From the NCBI GenBank assembly GCA_947579605.1, contig OX388325.1:6753572-6817571 (forward strand): a stretch of 64,000 nt of DNA, read 5' to 3'. This stretch comes from Athripsodes cinereus (Eukaryota; Arthropoda; Insecta; Trichoptera; Leptoceridae). The position numbers were made by a program, and so were the translations under genes. Positions 31,401 through 42,372 of this stretch are shown piece after piece (within the stretch, counting starts at the first letter, position 1; every line of letters begins with the position of its first letter). The notes beneath the pieces were generated by a model. The model had not been told where the DNA came from and did not search any database. It saw only the letters and a list, made by a program, of their open reading frames with translations.

Positions 31401-34400
31401 ATTGGATTGGATTAGAACAGCACTCTTTTTGGAAACTATCATTGGGCATTCTCAGAACATGTTCCAGCTAGGACCGTCGTCTCTCCAGTATTACGTAAAT
31501 AACAGGTCTCTGCCGGGAGCACCGGCGCGCAGCATCATACCCAAATAAAAATGTGCTCACATCTCTTTTTGAATATACAATGACGATATGCATAGTGTAG
31601 CTGGTGTTATTATCAACACGTTGTTTTGTTATAATATTAATTTTGTTAGTTAAAATTATTTAGTATATTTTACTCTATTTATGATAAAAAATTATGTCTT
31701 ATTTTGAAAGTGAAGACAAATTTGAAGAGCGCCTGAACGTAATGATTGATAGACCTCGATATTTATTTCGTCGCCCTGTGAAAGACTCGCAAAATCCATT
31801 CAGTAGTGATTAATCAACGATTGCGAATTGACTAATCACGAGCAGTGTGTGGACTGCACAGCTAAGTGTTAGCCAAGTGTTGTTTTAGAATATGGTTTAC
31901 TTCGCATAGCAATAGATATTTACTTAAAATAGCGTTGGCGGTCGCTATGCGTAAGTATTGTTTTAGAATATGAGCTTAAGTCCTGACAAACAAAATCAGA
32001 CGTCTCACTGAAACTTACTATTTATTTATTCTTTTTGCACATCATATTATATAACAGTGTAAACAAAACAATATGAAATTTAAAAAATCTAGGACGATAT
32101 GCAGTGGCGAGATTATCACTATAAAGTGATTACTTCCATCTAACCATGACATTATATTTTGTTTATTTATTATTTTTGTATTGCCTAATTCTAATCTAAT
32201 TAATAAATTTGATTCTCATTTTTGTTATGTCTTCTTAAAAAAACAATATATTTTTTGTTTGCTTTGAATAATAAAATTTTGTATGGAAAACTCATTTCTA
32301 AAATCTTTCCCGGCTGTAGAAAATATATTTTTTTTTAAATAAATTGACATGTTTTGACAAAAAATGTTTTCTTTTTAACAACCTTGCCAAACAAATACTT
32401 CTAAGATTCCACAATTTCCTTCTTTCAATGTCCCTAAAGCATCTTCCATCCCTTGCAAACAAACTTCTCAAATGTACATACTCGCTTACTTGCTCCAAAC
32501 ATTCATCACCAAACTTTATTTCGCAAATTGCTTTATTGCACTCTTTCAAACACTATATTATTTTTAAACTAAAACAAATGTTTTTTTCCCAATATTGATT
32601 CTTATAGAGACATCTTTTGTCTTTCAAGGAAATTGTCAATCTGATCGATGTGAAAAATCAATATAGCGGAAAAAAACATTTGTTTTCTAATTTAATCCTT
32701 GGACGGCCACGTTTCTGAGCATTATTCCCCAACCATATGTTTTTTTTTATTATTCTGTCCTCATTCATCCTTCCCACATTCACAACTGCCATAGTTTGTT
32801 CACCTTCATTATTGTTACTACCCAGATTTCATTTAACAATTTTCAAGGATCACACTATTACACAATCTGTCCCTCAGACTTTCACCACACATTCTTCTCA
32901 ATGACTTCACTTCAAGTACATTTATACCATTTTAATTCTCCTTCAGCTGAGTCCAAGTCACACTTGCATACATTAGTGTTGGCACTAAGTTAACCGAGTG
33001 CACCAATCTTTCAGCTACAAAAGAAATATTTCTGTTAGTTTTCCAAATTTTCTTCTTTCAATATCATATCATTCATCTCACGTAAATAGACTACCCAAAT
33101 ATACACATTCATCCACTTATTCCAAAATTTTATTATAATACAAGCCTGGAAGCACAACTTCTTCTCAGCCCACTCCTGGACGAAGGCCTCCTCCGTTTCC
33201 TTCCACGCCATTCGATCCTGCGGCGTCTGAATCCTGTTGACCTCAGTTTTTCGAGTAATATTATCCTTCCACCTCATTGGGGGTCTTCCTTTACTCCTGG
33301 TATCCAAGATGTAAGAGACTTTAGGCATTTGTCATCTGGGCTTCTAGCTATGTGTCCCACCCATCTCCATTTAAGAGTTGTGACACATTGTGGATACAAG
33401 ATTTGAAAAAATTGTCTACTCATTGATTTAAAAATAGTGTGTATTAAAAAAGTTACTTTTTTACTGTCTACCAATAATAAATACTTGATATATTTAAAGT
33501 TTCTCAGTTTTATAGGAATATATTTGACAAGGATGTAATTTAAGGGAAAAAACATTGTAATTTCAAAACATAATGTCAATTTATTTCAAATAAATAAATA
33601 ATATTCAGTTAACATATATTTTATTGTATTAGTCATACAGTTTTTGTTACAATACACAATAAGAATATTATATCGTGTTGCATATTCAAACAGAAACATG
33701 TGCACACATTTGTATTTAGGCCATAGACATACTAGACTTGCAATTCAGTACATTATTGCGGAATATTCGTGTTCCAACTTAACGCATTAATAATAACAAT
33801 AATAATATTATGCTGTCTCACTCCATATCATTGAGATGATAATGGCTATGCGCTGTCTCAAAAACCATCTCAACGGACGCTAGTTTAAAACTGGCTGTAT
33901 CGGTTTCACGACCGATTTTTTCTTTGAATTACATATCTAGTATATCTTTGATTTAGGCATACTCTTTTAAAACTGTTCATTAAGGCATTAAAATTGTAGT
34001 TTGGACTTTTTATTGACATATGATATTATTCTTTAAGCATTGAATTTTAATATTTGATACTAAAAATCACTTTATAAAATGGTTATGATGTCATTATGAG
34101 CAGTTTAATCTGGTAATGTCAAAATATTTATGAATTCACATGTTCCTTTTTGAATATGCAACGACGATATGTTATGACACATGAACCAATCAAGACTACA
34201 TCTGAAATGCTACAAAGACATCAAATTAAAAAAGCTATGTAATATAATAAAAGCTGTGATGTGATATAGCATGTTTGAAATGAAGAGAAATGAATATATT
34301 TATAATAGAATACACACTGTAATTACAACATACACAGAATGTATGCAGCACAGAGTTAAATATAATAAATAATTTTGGGTTAGTTGGAAGAACTATGTAT

Positions 34401-37400
34401 ACTGATTATACCCAAATTGTATATACCCTCTGTATATTGATTTAAATTTATTTTTAGATAAATTTGCTTGTAATCAATGTACAAATAAATAAAATATAAA
34501 CATTTCAAGTGATGACAACAAATATACCATCACGTTATATCCCAAGTGGGGTAGAGAAAGAGTAAAGTTTAATTTATCGACCGACGGTTCTTGGTGGAAG
34601 TTCATATTAATAATTTTTGAATTGAGTTATTATCGTGTATCTTCAACCATATTATTATAATTTTGAGCTGCTGTGGACGGTCATCTCTTAATGCTATTAT
34701 TTTAATCTATTGTTTTCTATTTGTCACATACCTAACTTGTAATGAAGGTTCATTTTGGTTTTGCCTGACGATCAGAGCGGAAGTTCTTGAAAGCTGGTTC
34801 GCAAGAATAAATAAAGTTAATAGTGGAATAATTATATATTTTGTTTCATTTTAAAAATTATTAGTAGTGAAAGAGAATGTGACGTAATATTAACAAAGAA
34901 ATTTTTATAAATTCTGACATTATTGTTAATTCTTTAAAAAATACTAGTAATTGGAAATCATGGCATGAAAGCTGAAGGTAATCATTCCCAGGCAGTTGGG
35001 CCCCGTGACACTGAAGCTCCTCTCTGCAAATTTGGAAGTGTTTGCCCTGTTGGGTTCTACAAGTTTGTTGTGGTGGAAGATGAGCGCTGTGGTCGCCTTA
35101 TAGAGTTTCGTCGATGGGACAGAGCTCAGCGAGGTATAGATGTGCTGCGCCGCTCAAGGCTTTATGAACCGTGAGGCACAGTTTGAACTCTACTCTCTTT
35201 GGGATTCTCAGCCAACGTAGCTCCTTAAGCAATGGTGTGACGTGTCAGCGCTTATTCTCTCTGTAAATGGTTCCAGCAGCAGCATTAAAGGCTATCTGGA
35301 GACAGTTGAGAAGGATTCCAAGAGCTAAATAATATCCAAATATAACCTGTAAACGAAACATTATTTAATAAGGGAAAATAATGTGAAATTTGTGTAACAC
35401 AAGTAAAAAGTATTTGTAATTTCTTCTCCATTCCTCCCTATTTTATGCTAGTCTACATTTTAGAAAAGGACTCCCACCATTTACCCCTGGATGTTTCAAG
35501 AACATCAGTTCTAATATCATCCAAATTCTGCTAGCCTCTTCACTACTACCACTACTACACCATTATCTCACAATTGGGGTGGCCAGCAGACTAGCTGCGT
35601 GTAATAAACTTCCAAGGTGTCCTCTTCATGCCAACAAAAATTTAGGAAAATGTGTGTCTGGCGTGAACACATAAATACTCCATAATTTCGAATTATTTTT
35701 ATGTAGATGTGTAGTATTTATTTTTTTCAAAAGTTCATGCCTCTTCAACATTTACCCAAGATATTAATGAAGTGCTCAAATGGCAATATTGGGACAAGGG
35801 AATGAATCTCGCCCAGTGAATGCAATATTATTTATGTAAATGCATAATTATGTCATGAAATTCAACTATGAAGAAAATAAATCATTATTAAGTTTAATCT
35901 GTGACCCTCCCCTAGCTCATATCCGAATGCCCCACGATATCTTGTAACAGTGTACAGTGAAAGATAATAAAAATAAATACAGCGATGGGTATATATGAAC
36001 GGTATGGGACATCAATATAGGTATATTTTCTAACTGGATGCTATTGGATAACCTATAGCAGAAATTCACCGAATTAAAGAGACCAATGTCCCATCCATCC
36101 TGAATGTTTAAAATTTTTGTTGGCATGAAGAGGACACCTTGGAAGTTTATTACATGCAGCTGGTCTGCTTGCCATCCCAGTTGTGAGATATGCTATAACG
36201 GTGTAGTAGTAAAGAGGCTAGCAGAAATTGGATGATATGAGAACTGATGTTCCTGAAACATCCAGGGGTAAATGGTGGGAGTCCCTTTCTTAAATGTTGA
36301 CTAGCATAAAATAGGGAGGAATGGAGAAGAAATTCTAAATACTTTTTGCTTGTGTTACACAAATAATACATTATTTCCATATCTTGTAATGGTATACAGT
36401 GAACGACAATAATAATAAAAAATACAACTATGATCATCAATTTATCTTTTCATAATGGGTACTACTGGATAACCTATTATAGAAATTAACCTTTAATTCT
36501 ACGTACGTACCACAGTTCATATCATCATTTGATCCATATAGGTGTCTCTTGGTCGGAATTTAGCATTTCTGCCTTTGGTCTTGCCCTCCTCGAAGGTGAT
36601 GAGGGTGCCTGATGTTATGGCCAATCCAGTTGAGTCATTGTAGAACAATAATGTAGTTTTGAAATAATATTTTTCACTCATCTTCTTATAGCCCGCTAGA
36701 CTAGAATCTCGAGGGTCCGAAACCATGTTCTTTGCGTCGCCTGTTACAGGATGGAGGCCTTGTATATCTCCAATGAATGAGAATATAGGACAGTGGTCAA
36801 ATAAACAACACATTCACTGTTCACGACATAATTCCACAATGTATTATTCGATTTAAAACTAGTTTCACAACTACACTTCAAAACAAACGACTCCGACAAA
36901 ACTAACAAACAACACCAAATTTTATTTGCGTAAAAAACACAGCAAGATAAAAAAAAAGTATTGGAAATACACTAAAATAAATATTATTCTAAAAAATAAA
37001 CAAACTTGCGTCGCACATAAAGTTTAAAAGGTGGAAAGATACTTTTAGATTGCTAAAATGTACCTCCATAGCAATCTTAAGTTTTGACAGTTGTTAGATT
37101 GCGTTTAAGACGTCTATTAAGATTTGACCTTGGCAATGTTGTGTCAAGAGTACCGATTTCATAGAAATATTAAGATCTTAACGAATTTTTAAGACATCAA
37201 AGTAGATCGGTCTAAAAGTTAAGATTTAGATCGTGTTCAAAAGTACGAATTCGCCATTTTAAGATGCAAACAAGATTAGATCGTATTTAGATTGTGTCGG
37301 GAGTAGGGCTGCAGGCCTCTGGTCTGTGATAAAATGAAATAAAGAACATTCTCGGCAAATCACCGCCTCTCTACTTTAGTTGTTACTTACTTTGTATATT

Positions 37401-39320
37401 CCAATCAAGAGGACCAAAGATGGAATAAGGAAGATAGCTGATGTAACTATCATGGAAATCAAGAAAACTCTCGTCAGCATGATAGCGTCTTTAGCTGCTT
37501 GATCATCAACTGCGTTAGGATCAATTTCCGCAAGTAATGCAGCCATGGCAATCATCACCATAAACATAGAGATCTGGAAAAAATGTGTTTGAACAAATAT
37601 TATTATATAATTACTAGCTGACCCGGCAAACGTTGTTTTACCATATACCTACATTATTTATTTGCCATAATCGACCGGAGTTGAAAATGATTGAATCACT
37701 AGTATCGCTATTAAAAAATGGGGTTGATGTTAGAAGGGTGAAATTTTAGGGCTGTATGTATTTTTTTTTTTTTTTTTTAATTAAAATGAAAAATTTTGTC
37801 CAAAAAATAAAATTAAAAAACTTCGGGGTGGACCACTCTTAACATTTAGGGGAATGAAAAATAGATTTTGCCCGATTCTCAGACCTACCCGATAAGCGCA
37901 CAAAATTTCATAAAAATCGGTCCAGCCGTTTCGGAGGAGTATGATAACAAATACTGTGACACGAGAATTTTATATATTGGTGATTTCGGCAAATTATGAC
38001 GTCTTTCTAAACTATTCCATCAATTTATATTATATAGAGTAGAAATTCAAAGGAAAAATTGATAATGTGACTAAAATATTTTACTTAAAGTATTGGTACA
38101 CAAATAGGAGAACTCCATAATATTATGCGGTGTTCACACTGTTCCATATCCCTTCAAATCATGAAAGTAAAAACCTAACTAGAATGATCACTCAAGAAAA
38201 TCTCTACACCACTAAAACAGTCTTATACTTAGTGCCATATTGATAAATAAATTACCATAATCGAGAAATATAAAATATATCAGAATAAGATAAATATTAT
38301 CCTCTTTGCTCGAAATATGTTTCCTTATGATGACTCCAGTTATGTAACACCTCTATGTACATACAAAAAACGGTAAAATCTAATTGGATTTACACCTGGC
38401 TCAGGGTAGCGATTGTAAAACAATAAAAATAATGGCTGTAAAATAAAAGTTGAAAAAGGGTCTACTTTCAGACAATTCTATTTCTATTGCTTGAAATTAT
38501 TTGAAAATATTCTCAGGTAGTTAAAAAGCTGGTGATCCTTTTTATTTAGCAGGTTTCAATTGTCTTAGCAGGATATATAACTTATTTTAAAAAAATGTTT
38601 TTTTGCAGTTGCCAAAATTTCGGTGGTTCTTAACGTTAGCGAAATTATGCATAAATTTGGCAATATTCGAAATTTTACAATTTCACTGCATTTTGCTTAT
38701 TCAGTTCGATAATTCATATAAAATTTATACTTGCAACAATATTATTTGATTTTTAAAATACTTTATAAAAATATAACTTACTTTTTGAAAATATTTATTT
38801 TAGCATTTATTTTTCTGAAACTTAGCAGATTTCATCACGAGTCTAGCAGGATCTAACATTTAAATTTGGTCATCCTGAGTTTTTCACATGGCCGGGCTAT
38901 GATCGACTCGTCTGAACGGTGCACGAGTAGAACTACTAATAGTAGAACGAAATGGTTGTTTCAATTAATGCGATGGTAAGTTCAAATCTCCCTCGAGTTA
39001 ATCGTTGTAAATGCATTAATAAAATAAAGGATGTTACCGTTGATACAAAATATTTTCACACCTTATACACCTTTTTACATCAATCACCACAGTTTGTTTA
39101 TACTATTATGTTCATATAGGCACATAATAGCTGTTGTGTTGCAGGACTTGCAGTATATTGATTGTATTTACTGTCTTACAAGTTTATTTTTGTATTTGTT
39201 GTGAATAAAATTATTGTAAAAACACAGATTCCTCACCAGTTGCAACCAGCCAATGATTAGAGATCCTGTCTTCAGAGTACAGCCACAGCAACATCCATTG
39301 AGACGTAAAAATATACCCAT
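28413..39320 (-). CDS. DUF4728-type four-helix membrane protein, four exons
   Basis: The exons are 39320-39237, 37573-37391, 29072-28919 and 28507-28413 (stop TAA). Donors are GTGAGG, GTAAGT and GTAAGT, all acceptors end in AG, and phases fit (0, 0, 1), giving 171 aa. The protein starts MGIFLRLNGCCCGCTLKTGS, the Cys-rich start of the arthropod DUF4728 family, then TM1 (LIIGWLQLISMFMVMIAMAA), a polar loop (EIDPNAVDDQAAKDA), TM2 (SAIFLIPSLVLLIGIYK), the family's DRPKLVKGWVYF segment, TM3 and TM4, and ends SWYFMSVVHSYYTE plus a short tail. An acceptor 12 bp before the ATG suggests a 5' UTR intron. The function of the family is unknown. Intron 2 (8.3 kb) is full of transposons. Confidence 0.88.
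28612..28760 (-). repeat. LINE 3' tail (antisense), in intron 3
   Basis: TTTATTTTATTCTTCACTGT, then TACAGAGGGCGAGTTTATCG and ATCTTCCAACTAACCC match 32015-32145 and 52619-52752. It is a terminal fragment of one LINE family. Confidence 0.65.
29120..29560 (+). pseudogene. ORF with 14-residue repeats, broken; unidentified
   Basis: From an ATG at 29159 (MDENKINKIIGDTKKMVV) the frame holds three 42 bp units translated as DAYGTSTAKKLETE, DALGTSTEKNSDVE and EAPGTSTEKEIDAE. A frameshift near 29365 moves the continuation (DVEFVEDIPDTSASIDKGG) to another frame, and a stop near 29457 precedes LTGAAKKRLKKLLVEGRSRE. The acidic Thr/Ser-rich repeats plus a basic helix resemble ORF1 or gag-like proteins of insect retroelements, but I do not recognise the family. 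It lies in intron 2, 47 bp upstream of exon 3 of the DUF4728 gene, on the opposite strand. Confidence 0.45.
29726..30394. mobile_element. Fold-back element interrupted by MITE A
   Basis: CTGAGTCAAACACACAT and GTTACGTTTTCG at the left are inverted at the right (CGAAAACGTAAC, TGTGTTTGACTCAG). The arms are about 95 bp, and the MITE at 29826-30306 occupies the loop. Confidence 0.75.
29826..30306 (-). mobile_element. MITE family A, copy 4, most complete
   Basis: The ends are CTAAAGTAGCATTCACATTG and the inverse of CTAAAGGGGCGTTCACATTT. The central part carries the AATACGTCAAAC-like and ACGACCATAAACAAG-type segments seen in other copies. At 481 bp it gives the best boundaries of the family. Confidence 0.85.
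30395..30540 (+). repeat. AAGATTAGATC-rich terminal array (left)
   Basis: After CAGGGCTACTCTTGA come repeats of ATTAAGATTAGAT, GATCTTAAGATC and CTAATCTTATC. The array at 37065-37311 has the same motifs in inverted orientation and ends GGGAGTAGGGCTG, so the two may be ends of one transposon or two related ones. Confidence 0.5.
31238..31294 (+). pseudogene. Second THAP N-terminus relic
   Basis: After a TATATTTTCAG acceptor-like site, MPRICYMLGCKANYENLC stops at TAA. MPR-C-x4-C-K-x-NY is a typical THAP zinc finger start; the rest is absent. Confidence 0.5.
31694..31813 (+). pseudogene. 39-codon ORF, possibly Harbinger transposase N-terminus
   Basis: The frame includes MSYFESEDKFEERLNVMIDR, then PRYLFRRPVKDSQNPFSSD and a stop. 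The R-P-R...NPFSSD pattern is reminiscent of HARBI1-like N-termini but is too short to be sure. It could also be chance. Confidence 0.25.
32015..32145 (-). repeat. LINE 3' tail (antisense), diverged
   Basis: TTTATTTATTCTTTTTGCAC and GCGAGATTATCACTATAAAG then TTCCATCTAACC are diverged relatives of 28612-28760. Confidence 0.45.
32370..32560 (-). pseudogene. LINE RT fragment (CLEQVSEYVHL region)
   Basis: The minus strand reads EIKFGDECLEQVSEYVHLRS and FARDGRCFRDIERR, the segment C-terminal to the RT core in RTE-like LINEs. It is flanked by an A-rich region and is clearly truncated. Confidence 0.6.
32690..33410 (-). pseudogene. LINE RT C-terminal fragments, frameshifted
   Basis: On the minus strand, KWRWVGHIARSPDDKCLKSL (33400-33330) and, in another frame, GRPPMRWKDNITRKTEVNRI then DRMAWKETEEAFVQEWAEK (33280-33170) are the usual order in an insect LINE C-terminus. 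Stops and frame changes show decay; 32700-32960 holds a more diverged piece. Confidence 0.7.
33987..34170. mobile_element. MITE family B, copy 2 (one end lost)
   Basis: GTTTGGACTTTTTATTGACA through TTTATGAATTCACATG to TTTTTGAATATGCAACGACG is the inverted counterpart of 24501-24695. The left terminus is missing. Confidence 0.7.
34560..34860 (+). mobile_element. Penelope-like terminal region
   Basis: TTATCGACCGACGGTTCTTG then GGTGGAAGTTCATATT is inverted relative to 14420-14455. TTTTGCCTGACGATCAGAG, TTCTTGAAAGCTGGTTCGC and GTGGAATAATTATAT match 14320-14400. Both orientations of the terminus occur in one unit, as in Penelope-like pseudo-LTRs. Confidence 0.5.
34950..35295 (-). pseudogene. CR1-like LINE RT C-terminus (antisense)
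   Basis: The minus strand has HVTPLLKELRWLRIPKRVEF and KLCLTVHKA (35255-35155), followed by the ASKFAERSFSV-type region and GAP-x-AWE near 35000. It is damaged relative to 50388-50690. Confidence 0.65.
35296..36059. other. DUF4728 intron DNA, little recognised
   Basis: CCATTTACCCCTGGATGTTT and CACAATTGGGGTGGCC near 35475-35585 recur inverted at 36165-36280, forming a distant inverted pair about 0.7 kb apart. Nothing else is recognised. Confidence 0.45.
36060..36210 (+). repeat. Interspersed repeat, ATTCAGC...GTGATGGT family
   Basis: CCATCCATCCTGAATG, TTTTTGTTGGCATGAAGAGG and ATTACATGCAGCTGGTCTGC match 27150-27290 and 50860-50945. Confidence 0.6.
36517..36670 (-). pseudogene. LINE fragment, same family as 59121-60558
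   Basis: Minus-strand GGATTGGCCATAACATCAGG, GAGGGCAAGACC and CCGACCAAGAGAC align with 60320-60410. The frame ends RPRDTYMDQMMI. A 98-codon ORF runs from 36813 through this piece, but the upstream half is unrecognised. Confidence 0.6.
37065..37311 (-). repeat. AAGATTAGATC-rich terminal array (right)
   Basis: It contains GATTGCGTTTAAGACGTC, AATATTAAGATCTTAACG and CAAGATTAGATCG and ends GTGTCGGGAGTAGGGCTG, the inverse of the left array's start. It ends about 80 bp from exon 2 of the DUF4728 gene. Confidence 0.5.
37610..37985 (+). repeat. Interspersed repeat, ACTAGCTGACCCG family
   Basis: TACTAGCTGACCCGGCAAAC through GGGCTGTATGTATTTT to CGGAGGAGTATGATAACAAA then GAGAATTTTATATATT is the best preserved copy. 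It begins 36 bp upstream of exon 2 of the DUF4728 gene. Confidence 0.7.
37986..39236. other. DUF4728 intron 1, nothing further recognised
   Basis: AT-rich intron sequence; no exon, transposon terminus or structured repeat could be supported. Confidence 0.5.
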
Positions 39321-39737
39321 GGTTGGTTATTTCTGCAAAACAAAATAACATTTATGTATAAACTTAATTTTATTGACAACTTCTTAGAACTAAAGTAGCA
39401 TTCAGACTGTTTCACTTTATATGATCATCCAGAGTGTCAGGGTCAATACTGTTCATCAAAAGTGAACACGTCTGTTCACACTTAAGGGGCGTTCACGTTT
39501 GTTCACTTTCAGTGATCACTCTGGATGATCCTCCAAAATGAAAAGGTGTGAACAGGCGTTTCATCAATAGTGATCACTAGCGATGACGGAGGAAAGAGAT
39601 TACCACTCGTCATAATTTTGATGAAAGGTATTTCACTGAAACGACCATAAATAAGTTTTATCTTATTATTTGTTTTATTCTCTATGAATTTGTATTGAAT
39701 GTCAGAATCATGAACAAAATTATTATGCAGTCGAGAG

Positions 39738-40850
39738 CAGGGAATGCAATCTCGACTCGAGATTGACGAATCGAGATCTCGTCTCAAAATTTGAAGTCGA
39801 GATTGAGTCATTCGAGATCTCGTCAAATAATTCGACGAGATTTCACGAGATCTCGATTTAATCGAGATTAGACTACTTTATAAAAATACCTTATTATTTG
39901 TTCAAAAAATGTTAAATTGAATAAAAAAACTACATACCCATGTGACTGTTATATTTTTTGTAAATAAAACACAATAATAATTTAGCATAAATTTAAAAAA
40001 TCTAATTTTATTAAAGAAAATGTAAGTGTTGAGTCTCCATGACATTCTCCAAATTTTAGTGCACTAAATATCTTAGCATGCTCAGTTTGTATAGTGTAAA
40101 GGCAGATATGCGTTTACGTACACAATACAAACTCAGCAAGCTACAACATTTAGTGCACTGAAATTTGGGGAATGTAATGGGCACATTAGAAGAGATATCT
40201 ATATTGTACGTATCAATCATGTTCGCAAGACTTGACCAGCGAGTTTTACAGTCTAGTGTCAGTTGGAGGGGTTTTCCTATTTCTTCCTAGATAAAAGGCT
40301 GTAGGACATCATTCTTTGTCGGCGAGTTCTTAAAAAACTTGACGAGTTTTCTTAGTTTCGATATAATCAATCGATATTCCAAAGCCAAATCTACTTGCCT
40401 TGATGGAAATGAAAAACGAAATCCATAGTCATCGTTGTAATCCTCTTCATCACTTCCACCATCTCTATCTGATTCTGTATTAGGCTGTCCATCTTTTTCT
40501 ACCGACCTTAACAAATCTTTTTCCTCAAGCTCAGCATTCGATTAAATTTACTTGTAGTTACGTCCATATACACTCTGCTTGAGTTGTTCTTAGACATAAT
40601 TATTTCCCTTAGTTAACTATCCAATGTTTTAATAGTAATTAGTTAAGTTAATTATCATATTTACTGGAGAAAGCTAAGTAAACAATATTTCAATAATACG
40701 TACATTTTTCATGCGCGCTCAATCTCGATCTCGGTTGTGATCTCGATCGATTTGGTCGAGATCTCGAACGATATTTTAAAAACGAGATTACCTGGCTTCG
40801 AGATTAAATCTCGAAAAATTACTCGAGATCTCGCGAGATTGCATTCCCTA
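39738..40850. mobile_element. hAT deletion derivative with TCGAGATCTCGA repeats
   Basis: Its TIRs are CAGGGAATGCAATCTCGA and CGAGATTGCATTCCCTA. A perfect 8 bp target duplication GTCGAGAG flanks it (39730-39737, 40851-40858). About 150 bp at each end is packed with CGAGAT/ATCTCG words. The centre retains a piece of transposase reading frame. Confidence 0.92.
40287..40514 (-). pseudogene. hAT transposase fragment
   Basis: The minus-strand frame reads DRDGGSDEEDYNDDYGFRFS, then LIISKLRKLVKFFKNSPTKN and DVLQPFI. LRKLVKFFKNSPTKND-VLQ is a recognisable hAT transposase block, preceded upstream (40540) by a frameshifted FNRMLSLRKK. The catalytic core and dimerisation domain are absent. Confidence 0.7.
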
Positions 40851-41289
40851 GTCGAGAGCTATATTTATTTATTTTAAGTGCTAAGTATTTTCCATTTTTG
40901 AATTTGTTTGATTATTTTTGTACGAAAATACGTCAAACTACATACGACATGACTGAGAGTGTTGACATGGCAGTGAAAGCATAAAGCATATTTTTGAAAA
41001 AAAAAAATTAAAGAAATCAAAGATAACACTTATAAAGTACGTTAATTTTGTTTATGATTTTGTTTTTTTGACATATAATACTAATTCATAGAGATTAACA
41101 CAAATGATAGGAAAATCATGTTTATGGTCGTTGCAGTGAAAAGACCTTTCATCAAATTGTCGGGTGGTAATCACTTTCATCCGTCATCGCTAGTGTACAC
41201 TATTGATGAAATGTTAATTCAGGCATTTTCAATTTTGAGGATCATCCAAGAGTGATCACTGAAAGTGAACATGTCTGAATACCCTTTAA

Positions 41290-41971
41290 ATTTAAACAAA
41301 TGGCAATATAAAGGTAAATACATACAACAGCCATACGAAAGGTAAAGTAAATAGGTAATACATACAGCTAGATAAAACACGTTTTCAGTACTCGTATACA
41401 TTTACTGGACCTTATAAAGTAACACCTTACTCACAAATAGAGATTAACGTTAGTCCAACTTTATGCCGGAATAAAATAATTAATTTATGAATAAAAATAT
41501 ATATTATATATCTCACTCTGTCTATCATCACGGCATATCCCACAAGTGGGGTAGCCAGCATACATTGAATAGAGAGACCCACCTCTAGCCGGATATCTCA
41601 GGAGTTTTGAACTCCAATTTATCCGAGTAATTAAACTAAATTTGTCCTCACTTTGTTGTCACGCACAGGCCTGTGAAGGGCCAACCGGCCAAAACCGCCA
41701 TCGTGAGAATCTTTTAAGCAACACTCTCTCTTCAATGCATCTCAAATCTTCAATTTCAATTCTTACAAGCTTCACTTCAAAGCGTACAAGCTGCATGTTA
41801 TAAACATGGAAAGTTTTCTGTCTGTGCCAACGAAAAATCAAAACATCATTCAGGATAGGTGGCAAACCTCATCGCTGAATTCAAGATGTAAAATGTCTTT
41901 CACTAATTTTATTTTCACTGAATGAGTAAAACTCCATTATTAAATTGAAAATTTATAAGTACTGGGTTACA
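41290..41971. other. Repeat-derived DNA without genes
   Basis: CATCACGGCATATCCCACAA then GTGGGGTAGCCAGCATAC (41525-41565) is the inverse end of the GTGATGGT repeat family. The rest, up to CAGGATAGGTGGC at 41850, belongs to the same repeat. Confidence 0.4.
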
Positions 41972-42029
41972 GGTTACAGGCCCATATTCATACTTTTAGT
42001 AATCTTAGTATGAATTTGGGCCTGTAACC
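41972..42029. repeat. Perfect-stem hairpin, 22 bp arms
   Basis: GGTTACAGGCCCATATTCAT pairs with ATGAATTTGGGCCTGTAACC (one mismatch) around a 14 base loop. It may be a small MITE end pair or an RNA hairpin. Confidence 0.8.
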
Positions 42030-42305
42030 CGAAACATATGTTACTGTTAAATAAACAAATTTAAAACTCCAAAGTGTTTTTTTACTTATAAATTTTTAAT
42101 TTAAAATGTCTTTATTTTTTCGCGAGTATCTAGCGAACCATGGTTTGCCAATGCGTTCCAACAACGAGCGTCTTCTGGAAAATTTTGTAGCACATGTAAA
42201 GGGGTCTGTCGTGTAAAAGTGAATAAAAAAATACGAGATTACGCCAAATAGTGGAATTTTACGTTGGTGAATGTATGACAAATTATTGTACTATGAAATA
42301 GTATG

Positions 42306-42372
42306 ACGTAAGGATAGATCGATATAGCGTTATGTTCTCTCTGCCTACACCACTTGGGATGCAGCGTGAATG
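42306..42372 (+). repeat. LINE (RTE-like) terminal fragment
   Basis: GTAAGGATAGATCGATATAG and TTCTCTCTGCCTACACCACT match the 3' end of 53225-53758. An upstream minus-strand 61-codon ORF (42096-42281) is unidentified. Confidence 0.6.

Larger units (their letters stand above)
39394..41289. mobile_element. MITE family A, copy 5, composite and interrupted
   Basis: CTAAAGTAGCATTCAGACTG starts one terminus, then AAGGGGCGTTCACGTTTG at 39484 starts a second unit. The latter runs to 39737, is cut by a hAT insertion, resumes at 40859 and ends near 40985. A third, inverted half follows to GAATACCCTTTAA. Confidence 0.75.
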
